Shown here piece after piece: positions 7,435 to 15,691 of a stretch of DNA of 46,020 bases. Within the stretch, counting starts at the first letter, position 1. Each line of letters begins with the position of its first letter. The translations under genes were made by a program, and so were the position numbers. The DNA comes from Spirochaetota bacterium (GTDB taxonomy: Bacteria; Spirochaetota; UBA4802; JAFGDQ01). The stretch covers positions 1 through 46,020 of the forward strand of contig JAXHTS010000005.1 in the NCBI GenBank assembly GCA_034190085.1, written 5' to 3'. Under the pieces are notes generated by a model, which searched no databases, was not told the origin of the DNA, and saw only the letters and a list, made by a program, of their open reading frames with translations.

Positions 7435-8723
7435 TAATGCTTCCCCATCTGCTGGTCTATTCCCTCTTTACCTGGGAATTTATATATTAGATAATTCAAC
7501 CTGAGTCCGCTAATCATTAAATCTCTATATAAACGAGCAGCTTCCAGTGAAGCATTCAGATATAAACGATATGCATCTAACACATCGAGCAGGTTAATAT
7601 TGCCACCAGAAAGTGAAGCAATCTGAGCCTCATATGCCGACCAATAAGAAGGAAGGACTTGCTTCTCATAGCTAGTAAAGGCTTCCAAAAGTTTTGAATA
7701 ATTCTCTTTCTCGCCCTTCCACTTTGTGGAAAGTTCAATCTCAATTCCTTTGAGTATCTCTTTCAGTTCATCTTGCTTCTCCTTTGCAGCATTTATACTA
7801 TGTCGTTCCTTTAAAGCATAATAAAGAGGAATTGGCATCGAAGCCTTAAAGGAGAGAAAATCTTCGCCATTATCCTTTCCCGGAATCTCCTGGCGAATTC
7901 TGTAATCAAAGCCAAAGATGACTCCCGGATTTAGCTTTGCGATTTCAAGTTGATAAGCAGCCCTCTCCCCTACATAATGAGAATATACCTTTCTATAGAG
8001 TGGGTGATTTTCTACATGAAACCCTTCAAAATTCCCCTTAGCCCTGTTGGCATCTATCCATGAGTCTATTGATTTATCAGTAATGTCCCAATTTAAGGCA
8101 ATGCCACATATCCTCTCCATATCAGCCTTTGCTATTGAAATATCACCGTTCAGCTCAATTATTCGATTGTTTAGGGCTGACACATCACCCCTTAGCTTCA
8201 AAAGATGAGAACTGTTCATTTTATTAACCGACACAAGCGACTCCACGAGTCTTAAAACATCAGCAAGGACTTTCATGTTCTCTTTAAGGATATTCTGTTT
8301 CTTATATAAAAACAAGATATTGTGAAAAGCGCTTTGAACCTGGAAAATTAAGAGGTTCTGGGTCTCTTTTAATGACTCCTTTTCGGATTGATATTTCTGA
8401 TAGAATGTCCGCTTTCTATATGTATCCCCCCATGGACTTGCTATGTATTGAGATACTCCAATGCTTATACCTGACATAGAATGCTTATCCAGAGCCGGCC
8501 AGTCCGATAAAGGAATATTGGAGTAGCCAATGCTGAATATTGGATTCTGTTGAAAGATACTCTCCTTGTCATATAACTTCTCTGCCGCATTCATTCTATG
8601 GATTTGTGATTTAACTAAGGGGCTGTACTTCAATGCCATATCCAAAAAATAGTCAACACCTTGAGCCTTAACAGAGGATGCTGAACGGACTATAAATATG
8701 AAGATTAAGAAATATTTCCACAT
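7434..8723 (-). CDS. cusC: TolC-family outer-membrane efflux protein, CusC-like
   Basis: Outer-membrane channel for the metal efflux complex, 429 residues. It begins with a signal peptide (YFLIFIFIVRSASSVKAQG) with cleavage likely after KAQ; unlike E. coli CusC it shows no lipobox Cys. The body has the OEP pattern of two long helical repeats: SQIHRMNAAEKLYDKES early, and a second half with ISLSG/NINLLDVLDAYRLYLNA, typical of the TolC coiled coil. It is the first gene of the operon, with the adaptor's ATG overlapping its stop. Upstream, 8724-8938 holds the presumed promoter, but I cannot place a clear -35/-10 pair and only a weak Shine-Dalgarno (GGATTTATAAG) is seen. Confidence 0.88.
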   Translation of the reverse strand: MWKYFLIFIFIVRSASSVKAQGVDYFLDMALKYSPLVKSQIHRMNAAEKLYDKESIFQQNPIFSIGYSNIPLSDWPALDKHSMSGISIGVSQYIASPWGDTYRKRTFYQKYQSEKESLKETQNLLIFQVQSAFHNILFLYKKQNILKENMKVLADVLRLVESLVSVNKMNSSHLLKLRGDVSALNNRIIELNGDISIAKADMERICGIALNWDITDKSIDSWIDANRAKGNFEGFHVENHPLYRKVYSHYVGERAAYQLEIAKLNPGVIFGFDYRIRQEIPGKDNGEDFLSFKASMPIPLYYALKERHSINAAKEKQDELKEILKGIEIELSTKWKGEKENYSKLLEAFTSYEKQVLPSYWSAYEAQIASLSGGNINLLDVLDAYRLYLNASLEAARLYRDLMISGLRLNYLIYKFPGKEGIDQQMGKH

Positions 8724-8938
8724 TGTAACTTATAAATCCTAAACAGGAAGAATGTTACTACTTTAACTAAATCTCTGTGATTATTTCTATCACCCTATCT
8801 GTGCAGTCTTATCATTATAAAGGGATATCTCACACCTGGTTATCAAGGATCCATAATCATTGAAGGTTAATCAATTACATAAATAGCTCCATGTAGGGGG
8901 ATACAATTCAAGACATTATCTGAGGAGGGAATAGTATA

Positions 8939-9412
8939 CTAAGTAATAATTGTAACAGCTATGTCCTTCGCTAGTTGCAATATTTTATGAGATATGCTTC
9001 CCAAAATAATATCATTTAATTTCGATGATCCCTTCTTCCCTAATATGATAGTATCATATCCACCATTTGTAGCTTCCCTGATAATGTGATTCTCCACATT
9101 TTCAGTCTGATTTTCCACCTTTATCACTAAATTATCTGAAGATATCCCAGTTTTCATAATTTTCTTCTTCGCCTTCTCCATGAAATCCTTAATAATATCC
9201 CTCTTGCTATCCTCTAAGGCGCAAAATGCTTTCTGGTGTTTTTTAAAGAGCGGAGTGAGTGATGGTTCATCTAACTCACAGACTGCAGATGGACGAGGCA
9301 GCACATTATATAGTGTAATTTCATCTTCAGAGTTTATGACTTTAGTTACATAATCAACTGCTTTCTCTGAAAGTTCCAATCCATCAATTGTTAGTAAAAT
9401 TTTTTGTTTCAC
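8939..9412 (-). CDS. Universal stress protein A family, ATP-binding type
   Basis: Cytoplasmic UspA-fold protein of 157 residues. It begins with the characteristic KILLTIDGLELSEKAVDYV strand-helix and ends with the nucleotide-binding signature G-x2-G-x9-G-S (LGKKGSSKLNDIILGS near residues 128-143), so it should bind ATP. The start is GTG at 9412, preceded by GGAGG with six bases of spacing; no ATG is available nearby. It appears to be a single-gene unit between the efflux operon and a nitroreductase, in a neighbourhood rich in oxygen-stress genes. Its specific role cannot be read from sequence. Confidence 0.9.
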   Translation of the reverse strand: MKQKILLTIDGLELSEKAVDYVTKVINSEDEITLYNVLPRPSAVCELDEPSLTPLFKKHQKAFCALEDSKRDIIKDFMEKAKKKIMKTGISSDNLVIKVENQTENVENHIIREATNGGYDTIILGKKGSSKLNDIILGSISHKILQLAKDIAVTIIT

Positions 9413-9563
9413 GAAAGTCCTCCAAATTGTAGATAATAAATTTATTACTATTGTAATTAATATGTGGGATTAATATAAGTTCTCATACATTTAATATTGA
9501 TTAAATGTGAATTTTTTATCTAAAAGATATAAACTCTATTTATAATTGATCCCTTGATTAATT

Positions 9564-10205
9564 TTAATAGTTTTCACTCTTAACAAAATCCGATACTTCC
9601 CTCCTGAAAGCCCTCGGCAACAAGTCAATGCCTGACTTTAGATAACCAAGAGTAACGATCATCGGAATTATTCTGTCATCAGGTATGTTAAACTCTTTTT
9701 TTATCTTCCCTTCATCTATTCCATCCATAGGATGAGTTTCAAGCCCCATCCCTTTTGCGGCTATCATAAGGGTCATGGCAAATAACGCTGTATTCTTTAC
9801 AGCAAAGAGCTTTCTTTGTAGGCTATCCTTATCTCCGTAGAGATTATGGGCTGTTCCTTTGGTTCTTTCAACGCCATCTGATTGGATGTAGCCTAATTTA
9901 AGCCAGCTATCAACTACCTTGTCTATATTCTCCTCTACTGCATTGGGATTAGCAATCATAATCAACACAGCAGATGCCTCCTCAACCTTTGGCTGATCAA
10001 AGGCGCAACCCCTTAAAACACTCTTCTTCTCAGATTTTTTTACTACTACAACCTCCCAAGGCTGTAAATTCAATGAAGATGGTGAGAGATTGGCGATCTT
10101 AATCAATTCCATGATTGTGTCATCACTAATAGCCCTTTCAGGATCAAAAAAATTGATTGATCTCCTCTCTTGAATTGTATTTATAACCTGTTGCTCTGAA
10201 CTCAT
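9564..10205 (-). CDS. FMN-dependent nitroreductase family oxidoreductase
   Basis: A 213-residue flavoprotein of the NfsB/FRase-I superfamily, which uses NAD(P)H to reduce nitro compounds, quinones or flavins. The N-terminal FMN-phosphate motif is ERRSINFFDP near residue 14, followed by LSPSSLNLQPWEVVVV near 40-56. The C-terminal half contains KNTALFAMTLMIAAKGMGLETHPMDG and IIPMIVTLGY, both typical of the fold. Dimeric and cytoplasmic by family. The ATG at 10205 has AAGGAGGATAAT upstream. It is separated from Ni-SOD by about 107 bases in the same orientation and may be co-transcribed with it. The true substrate is unknown. Confidence 0.92.
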   Translation of the reverse strand: MSSEQQVINTIQERRSINFFDPERAISDDTIMELIKIANLSPSSLNLQPWEVVVVKKSEKKSVLRGCAFDQPKVEEASAVLIMIANPNAVEENIDKVVDSWLKLGYIQSDGVERTKGTAHNLYGDKDSLQRKLFAVKNTALFAMTLMIAAKGMGLETHPMDGIDEGKIKKEFNIPDDRIIPMIVTLGYLKSGIDLLPRAFRREVSDFVKSENY

Positions 10206-10312
10206 ATTATCCTCCTTTGTATATGCCTTCTGATTATTGTTATTTCTTAATATTTAAGTTAGGGAAATACCGTAATATCCTTCAATGAAGGTGTAGAGTA
10301 TATGTTTATAAA

Positions 10313-10774
10313 TTATCTCTTATTACTAAAATAGATTCCTTGAAACTCATGTACAAGCTTGGTCAACTCTTCCACATATTTGATATCATTTGTCTGCTTT
10401 ACCTTCATTGCATAGACAATCATTCTATGGAGCAATGTTATTTGATTAATGTATTTGTTATATAGAGTTTTGTCGCTACTTTTAACCGGTTTTATACGCT
10501 GAGCCATAAAATATTGATATACTATATCTTGTATATAATTTGCGTGTGTTTCTTTATTATTGATCCACCGTACTATCTGATTATAATTCTTTTTCTTCTC
10601 TTTTGATAAATCCATGATGGACACCATGGACTTCCTGATCGTTCTTATATGCTCTTTGAGCATATGAATTCTCATTTCATCATCATAAATGCCGCATGGC
10701 ACTTCACAATGGGGAAGCGCTGTTCCCTTAAAGAGTAATAAATTAATGAACAATAGGGGAATTAACCTTTTCAT
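10313..10774 (-). CDS. sodN: Nickel superoxide dismutase with an N-terminal Sec signal peptide
   Basis: Dismutates superoxide to O2 and H2O2 with a Ni centre held by the N-terminal nickel hook. The hook is fully present: HCEVPCGIY, with H1, C2, P5, C6 and Y9, followed by DDEMRIHMLKEH and a long helical bundle. Instead of the short propeptide of Streptomyces SodN, the precursor carries a classical signal peptide (MKRLIPLLFINLLLFKGTALP) ending just before His1. Signal peptidase cleavage could therefore itself expose the Ni-binding amine; that is inference. I start at the ATG at 10774 because AGGAGAAGG lies directly upstream. The longer frame starting at 10813 lacks this and would bury the signal. 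No SodX-like protease is adjacent. The mature protein is about 132 residues, close to the family's usual 117 plus a short extension. Confidence 0.88.
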   Translation of the reverse strand: MKRLIPLLFINLLLFKGTALPHCEVPCGIYDDEMRIHMLKEHIRTIRKSMVSIMDLSKEKKKNYNQIVRWINNKETHANYIQDIVYQYFMAQRIKPVKSSDKTLYNKYINQITLLHRMIVYAMKVKQTNDIKYVEELTKLVHEFQGIYFSNKR

Positions 10775-10848
10775 AATCCTTCTCCTGTTGATAGAGTATT
10801 GTATAATGAACACCTTTCACAATATTTGTTGTAACTTTGCGATTCATC

Positions 10849-11097
10849 TTATTTGGTGGAGGAACTTCCTCTTCTAATTTCTCGTTTCCAGAAGACAATT
10901 ATGCCGTCCTTTCCAAAGAAGAGTTGAATCATCTCCCACCCCTGCTTCCCTCTTTCGTTTAATAGATTATTGAGGATGTTCATTTGGCTCAGAGTTATCT
11001 GTTCAAGCTTACATTTCCCAGCTTCTGAACAAAAATAGGTTAATTGATCAAAAGTCTCAGCTTCATGCTTGGTTATCTCATATTCTATCTTTTTCAT
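10849..11097 (-). CDS. Small DUF4177-like protein
   Basis: An 82-residue protein with no signal peptide. It starts KKIEYEITKHEAETF, and the C-terminal half reads LLNERGKQGWEMIQLFFGKDG followed by VFWKRE. That is the pattern of DUF4177 (strand, helix ending L-N-x-x-G-x-x-G-W-E, then two strands ending in FKR). Family function is unknown. I choose the ATG at 11097 because GGAAAGGG lies six to ten bases upstream; the longer frame to 11160 adds an atypical leader. Two Cys (FCSEAGKC) are present in the middle. It sits between flavodoxin and Ni-SOD on the same strand, so it belongs to the redox-stress neighbourhood. Family assignment is moderately sure. Confidence 0.65.
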   Translation of the reverse strand: MKKIEYEITKHEAETFDQLTYFCSEAGKCKLEQITLSQMNILNNLLNERGKQGWEMIQLFFGKDGIIVFWKREIRRGSSSTK

Positions 11098-11184
11098 ATT
11101 TTTCCCTTTCCAGTAATATAAAACGATGCAAATATAACTATTTTTACCTCTATCAATCAAGGCATCTATAGTGAAATACCTGAT

Positions 11185-11631
11185 TTATTTTCCCATCTTC
11201 TGGCTTAAGCTCTTGCCATATTCCTGACAGGCCCTCAAGCCTTCATCAGTTTTTAATATATCATCCTTTAGATTGAATGCTCCAAGGTCAGTCATATCCA
11301 TCTTGAAAACATGCTCCATTGTATCAAAAATTTTTGCCGGAGCATTTCCACTATGGGAATATGACCCAAAGGTGCCCCCAATCTTATTCTGAAGCTGAGC
11401 TTTATCAACTATAAACAGGAAGGTCTTCATCCCATCAGTCATATCACTATAATATGTGGGACAACCCAGAATATAACCATCATAGTTCTGTAAATCCTTA
11501 TCCTTTTTGATAGAAGAGATACTCTTTACAACCGCCTCATTGCCATCAATGCGAATACCCTCAGCAATATAATTTGCCATTTTTTCCGTATTACCCGTTC
11601 TGCTATAATAAGCGATTAGTGCCTTTTTCAT
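11185..11631 (-). CDS. Flavodoxin (FMN electron carrier)
   Basis: A 148-residue flavodoxin. The FMN phosphate-binding loop is SRTGNTEKM right after the first beta strand (KKALIAYY), and the second loop is LGCPTYYSDMTDGMK near residues 58-72. FGSYSHSGNAPAK corresponds to the FGSYGWSG loop of flavodiiron-associated flavodoxins. The start at ATG 11631 is supported by GGAGG seven bases upstream; eight extra codons are possible in the longer frame. It lies about 20 bases downstream of the flavodiiron protein and is presumably in its operon, so it may carry electrons to that enzyme or to rubredoxin-linked partners. Cytoplasmic. Confidence 0.92.
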   Translation of the reverse strand: MKKALIAYYSRTGNTEKMANYIAEGIRIDGNEAVVKSISSIKKDKDLQNYDGYILGCPTYYSDMTDGMKTFLFIVDKAQLQNKIGGTFGSYSHSGNAPAKIFDTMEHVFKMDMTDLGAFNLKDDILKTDEGLRACQEYGKSLSQKMGK

Positions 11632-11651
11632 GCGTATCCTCCAATTATTAA

Positions 11652-12848
11652 TCATTTACTCCTATTAGATAGGGCTTCTCCAATTTTTCTACCAAGCACA
11701 CGGCATGCCTCTAGTCCCCCCTCATCAGGAACGAATTGGATATTGATACCCGGATCGATAATATCCAATTTCATCTCCTCAAATTCCCTATTAATCAACT
11801 TCACAGCCTCCCCACTCCATCCATATGAACCAAAGGCTGCACAAATTTTATTCTTTGGCTTCAATCCCTTAATGTAGGTTAAAACATCTATGACTGTAGG
11901 GAAGAGGCCATTGTTCAACGTTGGCGATCCGACAATTACTGCCCCCGCATCCATCAATTCTGTCATAATGTCACTGCGATGAGATTTCCTTATGTTTATA
12001 GGTTTAGCAGCTACACCCTGCTCTGAAATACCAGCAATAATAGCCTCAGCCATCATCTCTGTGCTGTGCCACATAGTATCATAAATTACCAGGGCCTTCT
12101 TTTTAGGTTTCTGTTCGCTCCACTCAACATAAGCCTCTATTATCTCATTGATATCCCTGCGCCACATAATCCCATGATCAGGGCATATAATGTTGAATTC
12201 TAAACCAAGCTTTTGTACCTTCTCAAGTAGCTTAAGGATCAGAGGAGCGTAGACTAAAAGAATATTTGCAAAGTACTTTTTTGCATGCGGCATAATATCT
12301 TCCTCAATCTCATCATCAAACCTTTCCAAACTGGCGTAGTGTTGTCCAAAGGCATCGCTGCAAAATAAAATTTTATCATTTCTATCATATGTAAACATGC
12401 TATCCGGCCAGTGAAGCATCCTTGTTTCCAAAAAAGTCAGCGTCCTCTTGCCTATAGATAACTCACCTCCATCATCAACTGCTTGATAATTAAATCTATT
12501 ATGATAAAAGTGGTGGGAGAGGTTTTCAAATCCCTTCTTAGAACAATATATTGGCTTATCCTCTCCAATCTTCTTCATAACATCGGGCAAACCACCTGAA
12601 TGATCCATCTCTGTATGATTGCTAATGACATAGTCTATTCTTTTCGGATCTACTATATGACTGATCTTGGCTATAAGGTCACCGACAAATTCCCTCTTCA
12701 CTGTATCAACAAGTGTTATCTTATCATCCATCACTAAGAAAGCATTATATGTTGTTCCCTCCTTAGTCAAATACCCATGGAAATCCCTTATATTCCAATC
12801 AACTGCTCCTACCCAATATATATCAGGCGCTATTTCAACCGGCTTCAT
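11652..12848 (-). CDS. Flavodiiron protein (FprA / rubredoxin:oxygen oxidoreductase)
   Basis: Four-electron O2 reductase and/or NO reductase, protecting anaerobes in the cytoplasm. Of 398 residues, the N-terminal metallo-beta-lactamase-like domain carries the diiron ligands in HTEMDHSG (H-x-E-x-D-H, near residues 79-84), LHWPDSM (near 146), FCSDAFG (near 165) and CPDHGIMW (near 226). The C-terminal flavodoxin domain starts at KKALVIYDTMWHSTEMMA (near 252) and contains GSPTLNNGLFPTV and FGSYGWSGEA for FMN. This is the class A architecture without a fused rubredoxin. Separate rubredoxin (14186) and flavin reductase-rubredoxin (43063) genes could supply electrons. AAGGAGGAATAG precedes the ATG at 12848. 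Whether O2 or NO is preferred cannot be told from sequence. Confidence 0.95.
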   Translation of the reverse strand: MKPVEIAPDIYWVGAVDWNIRDFHGYLTKEGTTYNAFLVMDDKITLVDTVKREFVGDLIAKISHIVDPKRIDYVISNHTEMDHSGGLPDVMKKIGEDKPIYCSKKGFENLSHHFYHNRFNYQAVDDGGELSIGKRTLTFLETRMLHWPDSMFTYDRNDKILFCSDAFGQHYASLERFDDEIEEDIMPHAKKYFANILLVYAPLILKLLEKVQKLGLEFNIICPDHGIMWRRDINEIIEAYVEWSEQKPKKKALVIYDTMWHSTEMMAEAIIAGISEQGVAAKPINIRKSHRSDIMTELMDAGAVIVGSPTLNNGLFPTVIDVLTYIKGLKPKNKICAAFGSYGWSGEAVKLINREFEEMKLDIIDPGINIQFVPDEGGLEACRVLGRKIGEALSNRSK

Positions 12849-12909
12849 CTATTCCTCCTTGCATGCTTATTGTCTCCTAGTATAAAAATATGAATATTTT
12901 CTCCAATCT

Positions 12910-14097
12910 CTATTTCTGATTTATAATGTAGTCATAAGCTGAGAGCGCAGCCTTTGCCCCTTCACCTGCTGCTATGACCACTTGTTTATAGGGCACCGTT
13001 GTAACATCCCCGCATGCGAAAACCCCCGCTATACCCGTTTTGCATAGATTATCTACTGTAATTTCCCCCTGCCTGTTAGTATCCAATGTATCAATAACGA
13101 TCTCTGAATTAGGCAAAAGTCCGATCTCAATAAATATACCTTCAACATCAAACCTTAGCTTCTCCCCGGTATCAAGAGATTGTATCTCTATACCTTCCAC
13201 CATTGCATCCCCTATAATTTTAAGTGTATTATATTTTGTATAAATATCTACAATAGAAGAGTTCTCAACCTTTTCCTTTAGAACCTGATCTCCGGTTAGT
13301 GGAGTCAGTGAAATAAGGTGTATCTTCTTGGCAACCTTATCTAAATCAATAACAGCCTCAAGAGCCGAATTGCCACCGCCGATAACAGCTACATCAGCAT
13401 TAGCGAATAACGGGGCATCGCATGTTGAACAATAAGCAACACCCTTTCCAACGAGCTTATCCTCTCCCGGCACATTTAAGTGCCTCGGACGCTTTCCGGT
13501 TGCCAGGATCAAGGTTTTAGAATAATACTCATCACCAGATGTTGTTACCACCTTCTTTATCTTACCTGTAAGTTCAATGGAGACAACATCCTCCCCCTCA
13601 ACCTTTTCTACTCCATATTTTTCAACATGCTCATCAAACTTGTTGATTAAGTCTGCTGTCTCTATCTGGCTAAATCCAAGATAATTCTCAATATCATAGG
13701 TGTCAGCCACCTGCCCTCCAATGTTCTTAGTGATGATAATAGTCTTTAAAACCTTTCTAGCTGCATATATTGCAGCGCTTAAACCTGCAGGGCCACCCCC
13801 AATAATTATTACATCATAGATTGTTGATGGAGATTCCTTTTTAGCAAGACCTAAAAGCGTAGAAAGCTCTCCGGTAGCATCGAGGTTCACGATATCACTG
13901 TAACCACCAACAGATTTATCATCTATCAATATCTGTGGAAGAGAGGTACTGGAAGTTTTTCTCCTCATCTCTTCCCACTCCTGGGAACCGGGCTTCGAAT
14001 CGACCTCAGTGAACTCGATGCCTCTCTCCCCTAAGAAGGATTTTAGTTTATTGCAGTATGGGCAAACATTGGTTGAAAAAACGGTCACATTCGCCAC
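12910..14097 (-). CDS. Glutaredoxin-thioredoxin reductase fusion
   Basis: A 395-residue flavoprotein with an N-terminal glutaredoxin domain (residues 1-75; active site CPYC at 12-15, TSLPQILIDDKSVGGYSD typical of Grx). A TrxR-type FAD/NAD(P)H reductase follows from about residue 90. The FAD motif is IIIGGGPAGLSAAIYAAR, the redox disulfide YCSTCDAPLF, the NAD(P)H motif VIGGGNSALEA, and the final FAD contact FACGDVT. The architecture is an AhpF-like relay in which the reductase disulfide reduces its own Grx domain. Start is GTG at 14097 with AGGAGG upstream. It lies between rubredoxin and flavodiiron protein and could support peroxiredoxin or the UGA-containing protein upstream; those partners are inferred. 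Confidence 0.93.
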   Translation of the reverse strand: MANVTVFSTNVCPYCNKLKSFLGERGIEFTEVDSKPGSQEWEEMRRKTSSTSLPQILIDDKSVGGYSDIVNLDATGELSTLLGLAKKESPSTIYDVIIIGGGPAGLSAAIYAARKVLKTIIITKNIGGQVADTYDIENYLGFSQIETADLINKFDEHVEKYGVEKVEGEDVVSIELTGKIKKVVTTSGDEYYSKTLILATGKRPRHLNVPGEDKLVGKGVAYCSTCDAPLFANADVAVIGGGNSALEAVIDLDKVAKKIHLISLTPLTGDQVLKEKVENSSIVDIYTKYNTLKIIGDAMVEGIEIQSLDTGEKLRFDVEGIFIEIGLLPNSEIVIDTLDTNRQGEITVDNLCKTGIAGVFACGDVTTVPYKQVVIAAGEGAKAALSAYDYIINQK

Positions 14098-14185
14098 TAT
14101 CTTAGCCTCCTATAAGCTTATTGTAATATTTAAGGATAAAATCTATCATCATTCTCTCATTTAATGAAAATGTTTGTTTACATAC

Positions 14186-14344
14186 CTACTCTTTCTCAAA
14201 ATCTTCTTTCCCTGCGCCACATACAGGGCATACCCAATCATTGGGAAGATCCTCAAATTTTGTGCCAGGATCAATACCATTATCCGGATCTCCCTGTTCA
14301 GGATCATAAACATATCCACAAACTGAACATACATACTTATCCAT
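14186..14344 (-). CDS. Rubredoxin
   Basis: A 52-residue one-iron electron carrier. The two iron-binding knuckles are [16 protein letters not shown] and [13 protein letters not shown], with the conserved [15 protein letters not shown] between them. Length and spacing are those of a classical rubredoxin. The ATG at 14344 has AAAGGAGG eleven bases upstream. It sits 88 bases before the Grx-TrxR fusion and in the same run as the flavodiiron protein, its likely electron acceptor; rubrerythrins are other probable acceptors. Confidence 0.95.
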   Translation of the reverse strand: MDKYVCSVCGYVYDPEQGDPDNGIDPGTKFEDLPNDWVCPVCGAGKEDFEKE

Positions 14345-14376
14345 TCTCTATAAGCCTCCTTTATATGTTGTTAATT

Positions 14377-14718
14377 TTAACTATAAAAAAGCATTCGTTG
14401 ACGTTCTGTTAAAAAGTCATCTAGTTTTTGATTATTCCATCTTAGATTAGCGTCTCTTAATTCAGAAATTACTTTTCTTGCCTTCTTAAGTGAATCACTA
14501 TCAGAAGATTTAGTAAGGGTAGTAAGCCATTGAGATAGCCTTATCATCTCTGCTTCCTCCTGATCCAATCCTTCAATTCTCTTTTTCTCATACTTAATCC
14601 CACAACTGGGACATGTCCTGGACTCAACCGCCCCTTTAGATGGTCAGGTTGGGGGATATTGGATATCAAACTCACTCTGATCTCCTTCATATCCACAATG
14701 ATCACAGATAATATTCAT
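14377..14718 (-). CDS. Zinc-ribbon protein with in-frame UGA (candidate selenoprotein, or broken gene)
   Basis: From the ATG at 14718 (GGGAGTAGGAT upstream), the frame encodes MNIICDHCGYEGDQSEF, then reaches TGA at 14644-14646 as codon 25 (context PPT-UGA-PSKG). It continues open in the same frame to 14377 with a second CxxC (RTCPSCGIKYEKKRIEG) and a helical tail. The total is 113 residues if UGA is read. The paired CxxC motifs on both sides of the UGA argue for one protein. Just downstream, UGACC can pair with GGUUG around a 12-base loop, and CCUGAC can pair with GUCCAGG, reminiscent of a bacterial SECIS. The organism also has a much clearer Sec gene at 28031-28738. The UGA is not in a recognisable CxxU or UxxC motif, so a nonsense mutation or sequencing error is a real alternative. 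Function unknown. Confidence 0.55.
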
Positions 14719-14883
14719 ATCCTACTCCCTATATATTAAAAGCTCTTCCGGTTATCATTTATTTTAACTCTTCCCTACACTACACATAATGTAATTCGTA
14801 ACAACTAATCAATAACTACCAAATTAGTAATAAAAAAGTATTATGATCCAAATCTACAAAAAACTTTTTATAGAATAATTTGC

Positions 14884-15675
14884 CTATGAATAAACAACAG
14901 CATCCACAAATAATTCGTATGTCTCATCTTCGTCAAGGTCATGAATCAGTACCTTCTCGACTGAGTTCGAGCCAGATATCTCCTTCAATTTAGATTGCTT
15001 CAATATCTTAACATGAGATTGCTTCAACTTTGTCTTCAATTCATCTGATGCTTTTACTTGTTTACCCATAGATAGCAGTATAACCCTGCCACTTATAGCC
15101 TCTAATTTTAATGCTACCTCTATACTATTATCGCCATTTTCTAATACCAATATTCGTTTGTCCTTTAATTCATTAAAATTGATATCCTTGACGTAAACAC
15201 CCCTGCCCACAAAATCATTCCCACCGGATATTTCATTCAAATTACATACCCTATAGTTTATAAACTCTTCAGACTCTATTTCTTGAGCGTTCTTACCCTC
15301 TCTATAATTCTTTATGGCATCATGAAGTGCATCTGCGGCTAAATTTGAGCAGTGCATCTTTATTGGAGGAAGGCCATCAAGCTCATCTGCCACATCCTGC
15401 CTAGTAATCCTCAATGCCTCATCTAGGCTTTTGCCTTTTGCCATCTCTGTTATCATGCTGCTTGTCGCAACTGCTGAGCCACAACCAAATGTCTTAAATT
15501 TAATATCTTCAATTGTGTCTGTATCCTTATTTACGTTAATATAAATCTCCATCAGGTCTCCACAAACAGGATTACCGACACGACCCATTGCTACATTCTC
15601 ACCCTCCAGGGTCCCAACATTTCGAGGATTTCTAAAATGATCCAATGTTTTCTCAGAATACTCTGTTGACTTCAT
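14884..15675 (-). CDS. IscU/NifU-type Fe-S scaffold fused to a thioredoxin-reductase-like domain
   Basis: A 263-residue protein. Residues 1-130 are a complete IscU-like scaffold: EKTLDHFRNPRNVGTLEG at the start and three cluster cysteines in NPVCGD, FGCGSAVA and MHCSNLAADAL. A linker (EFINYRVCNLNEISGG) follows. From about residue 170 the sequence resembles the NAD(P)H-binding half of thioredoxin reductases: KRILVLENGDNSIEVALKLE parallels the usual VIGGGDSAIEEAL, with a later VDAVVY strand. The first dinucleotide-binding glycines are lost (LENGDNS), so nucleotide binding is doubtful. Start at ATG 15675 has AAGGAG eight bases upstream; the GTG three codons earlier is too close. It lies 16 bases after the desulfurase gene. 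The C-terminal role is unknown. Confidence 0.85.
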   Translation of the reverse strand: MKSTEYSEKTLDHFRNPRNVGTLEGENVAMGRVGNPVCGDLMEIYINVNKDTDTIEDIKFKTFGCGSAVATSSMITEMAKGKSLDEALRITRQDVADELDGLPPIKMHCSNLAADALHDAIKNYREGKNAQEIESEEFINYRVCNLNEISGGNDFVGRGVYVKDINFNELKDKRILVLENGDNSIEVALKLEAISGRVILLSMGKQVKASDELKTKLKQSHVKILKQSKLKEISGSNSVEKVLIHDLDEDETYELFVDAVVYS

Positions 15676-15691
15676 ATACAACACTCCTTGC

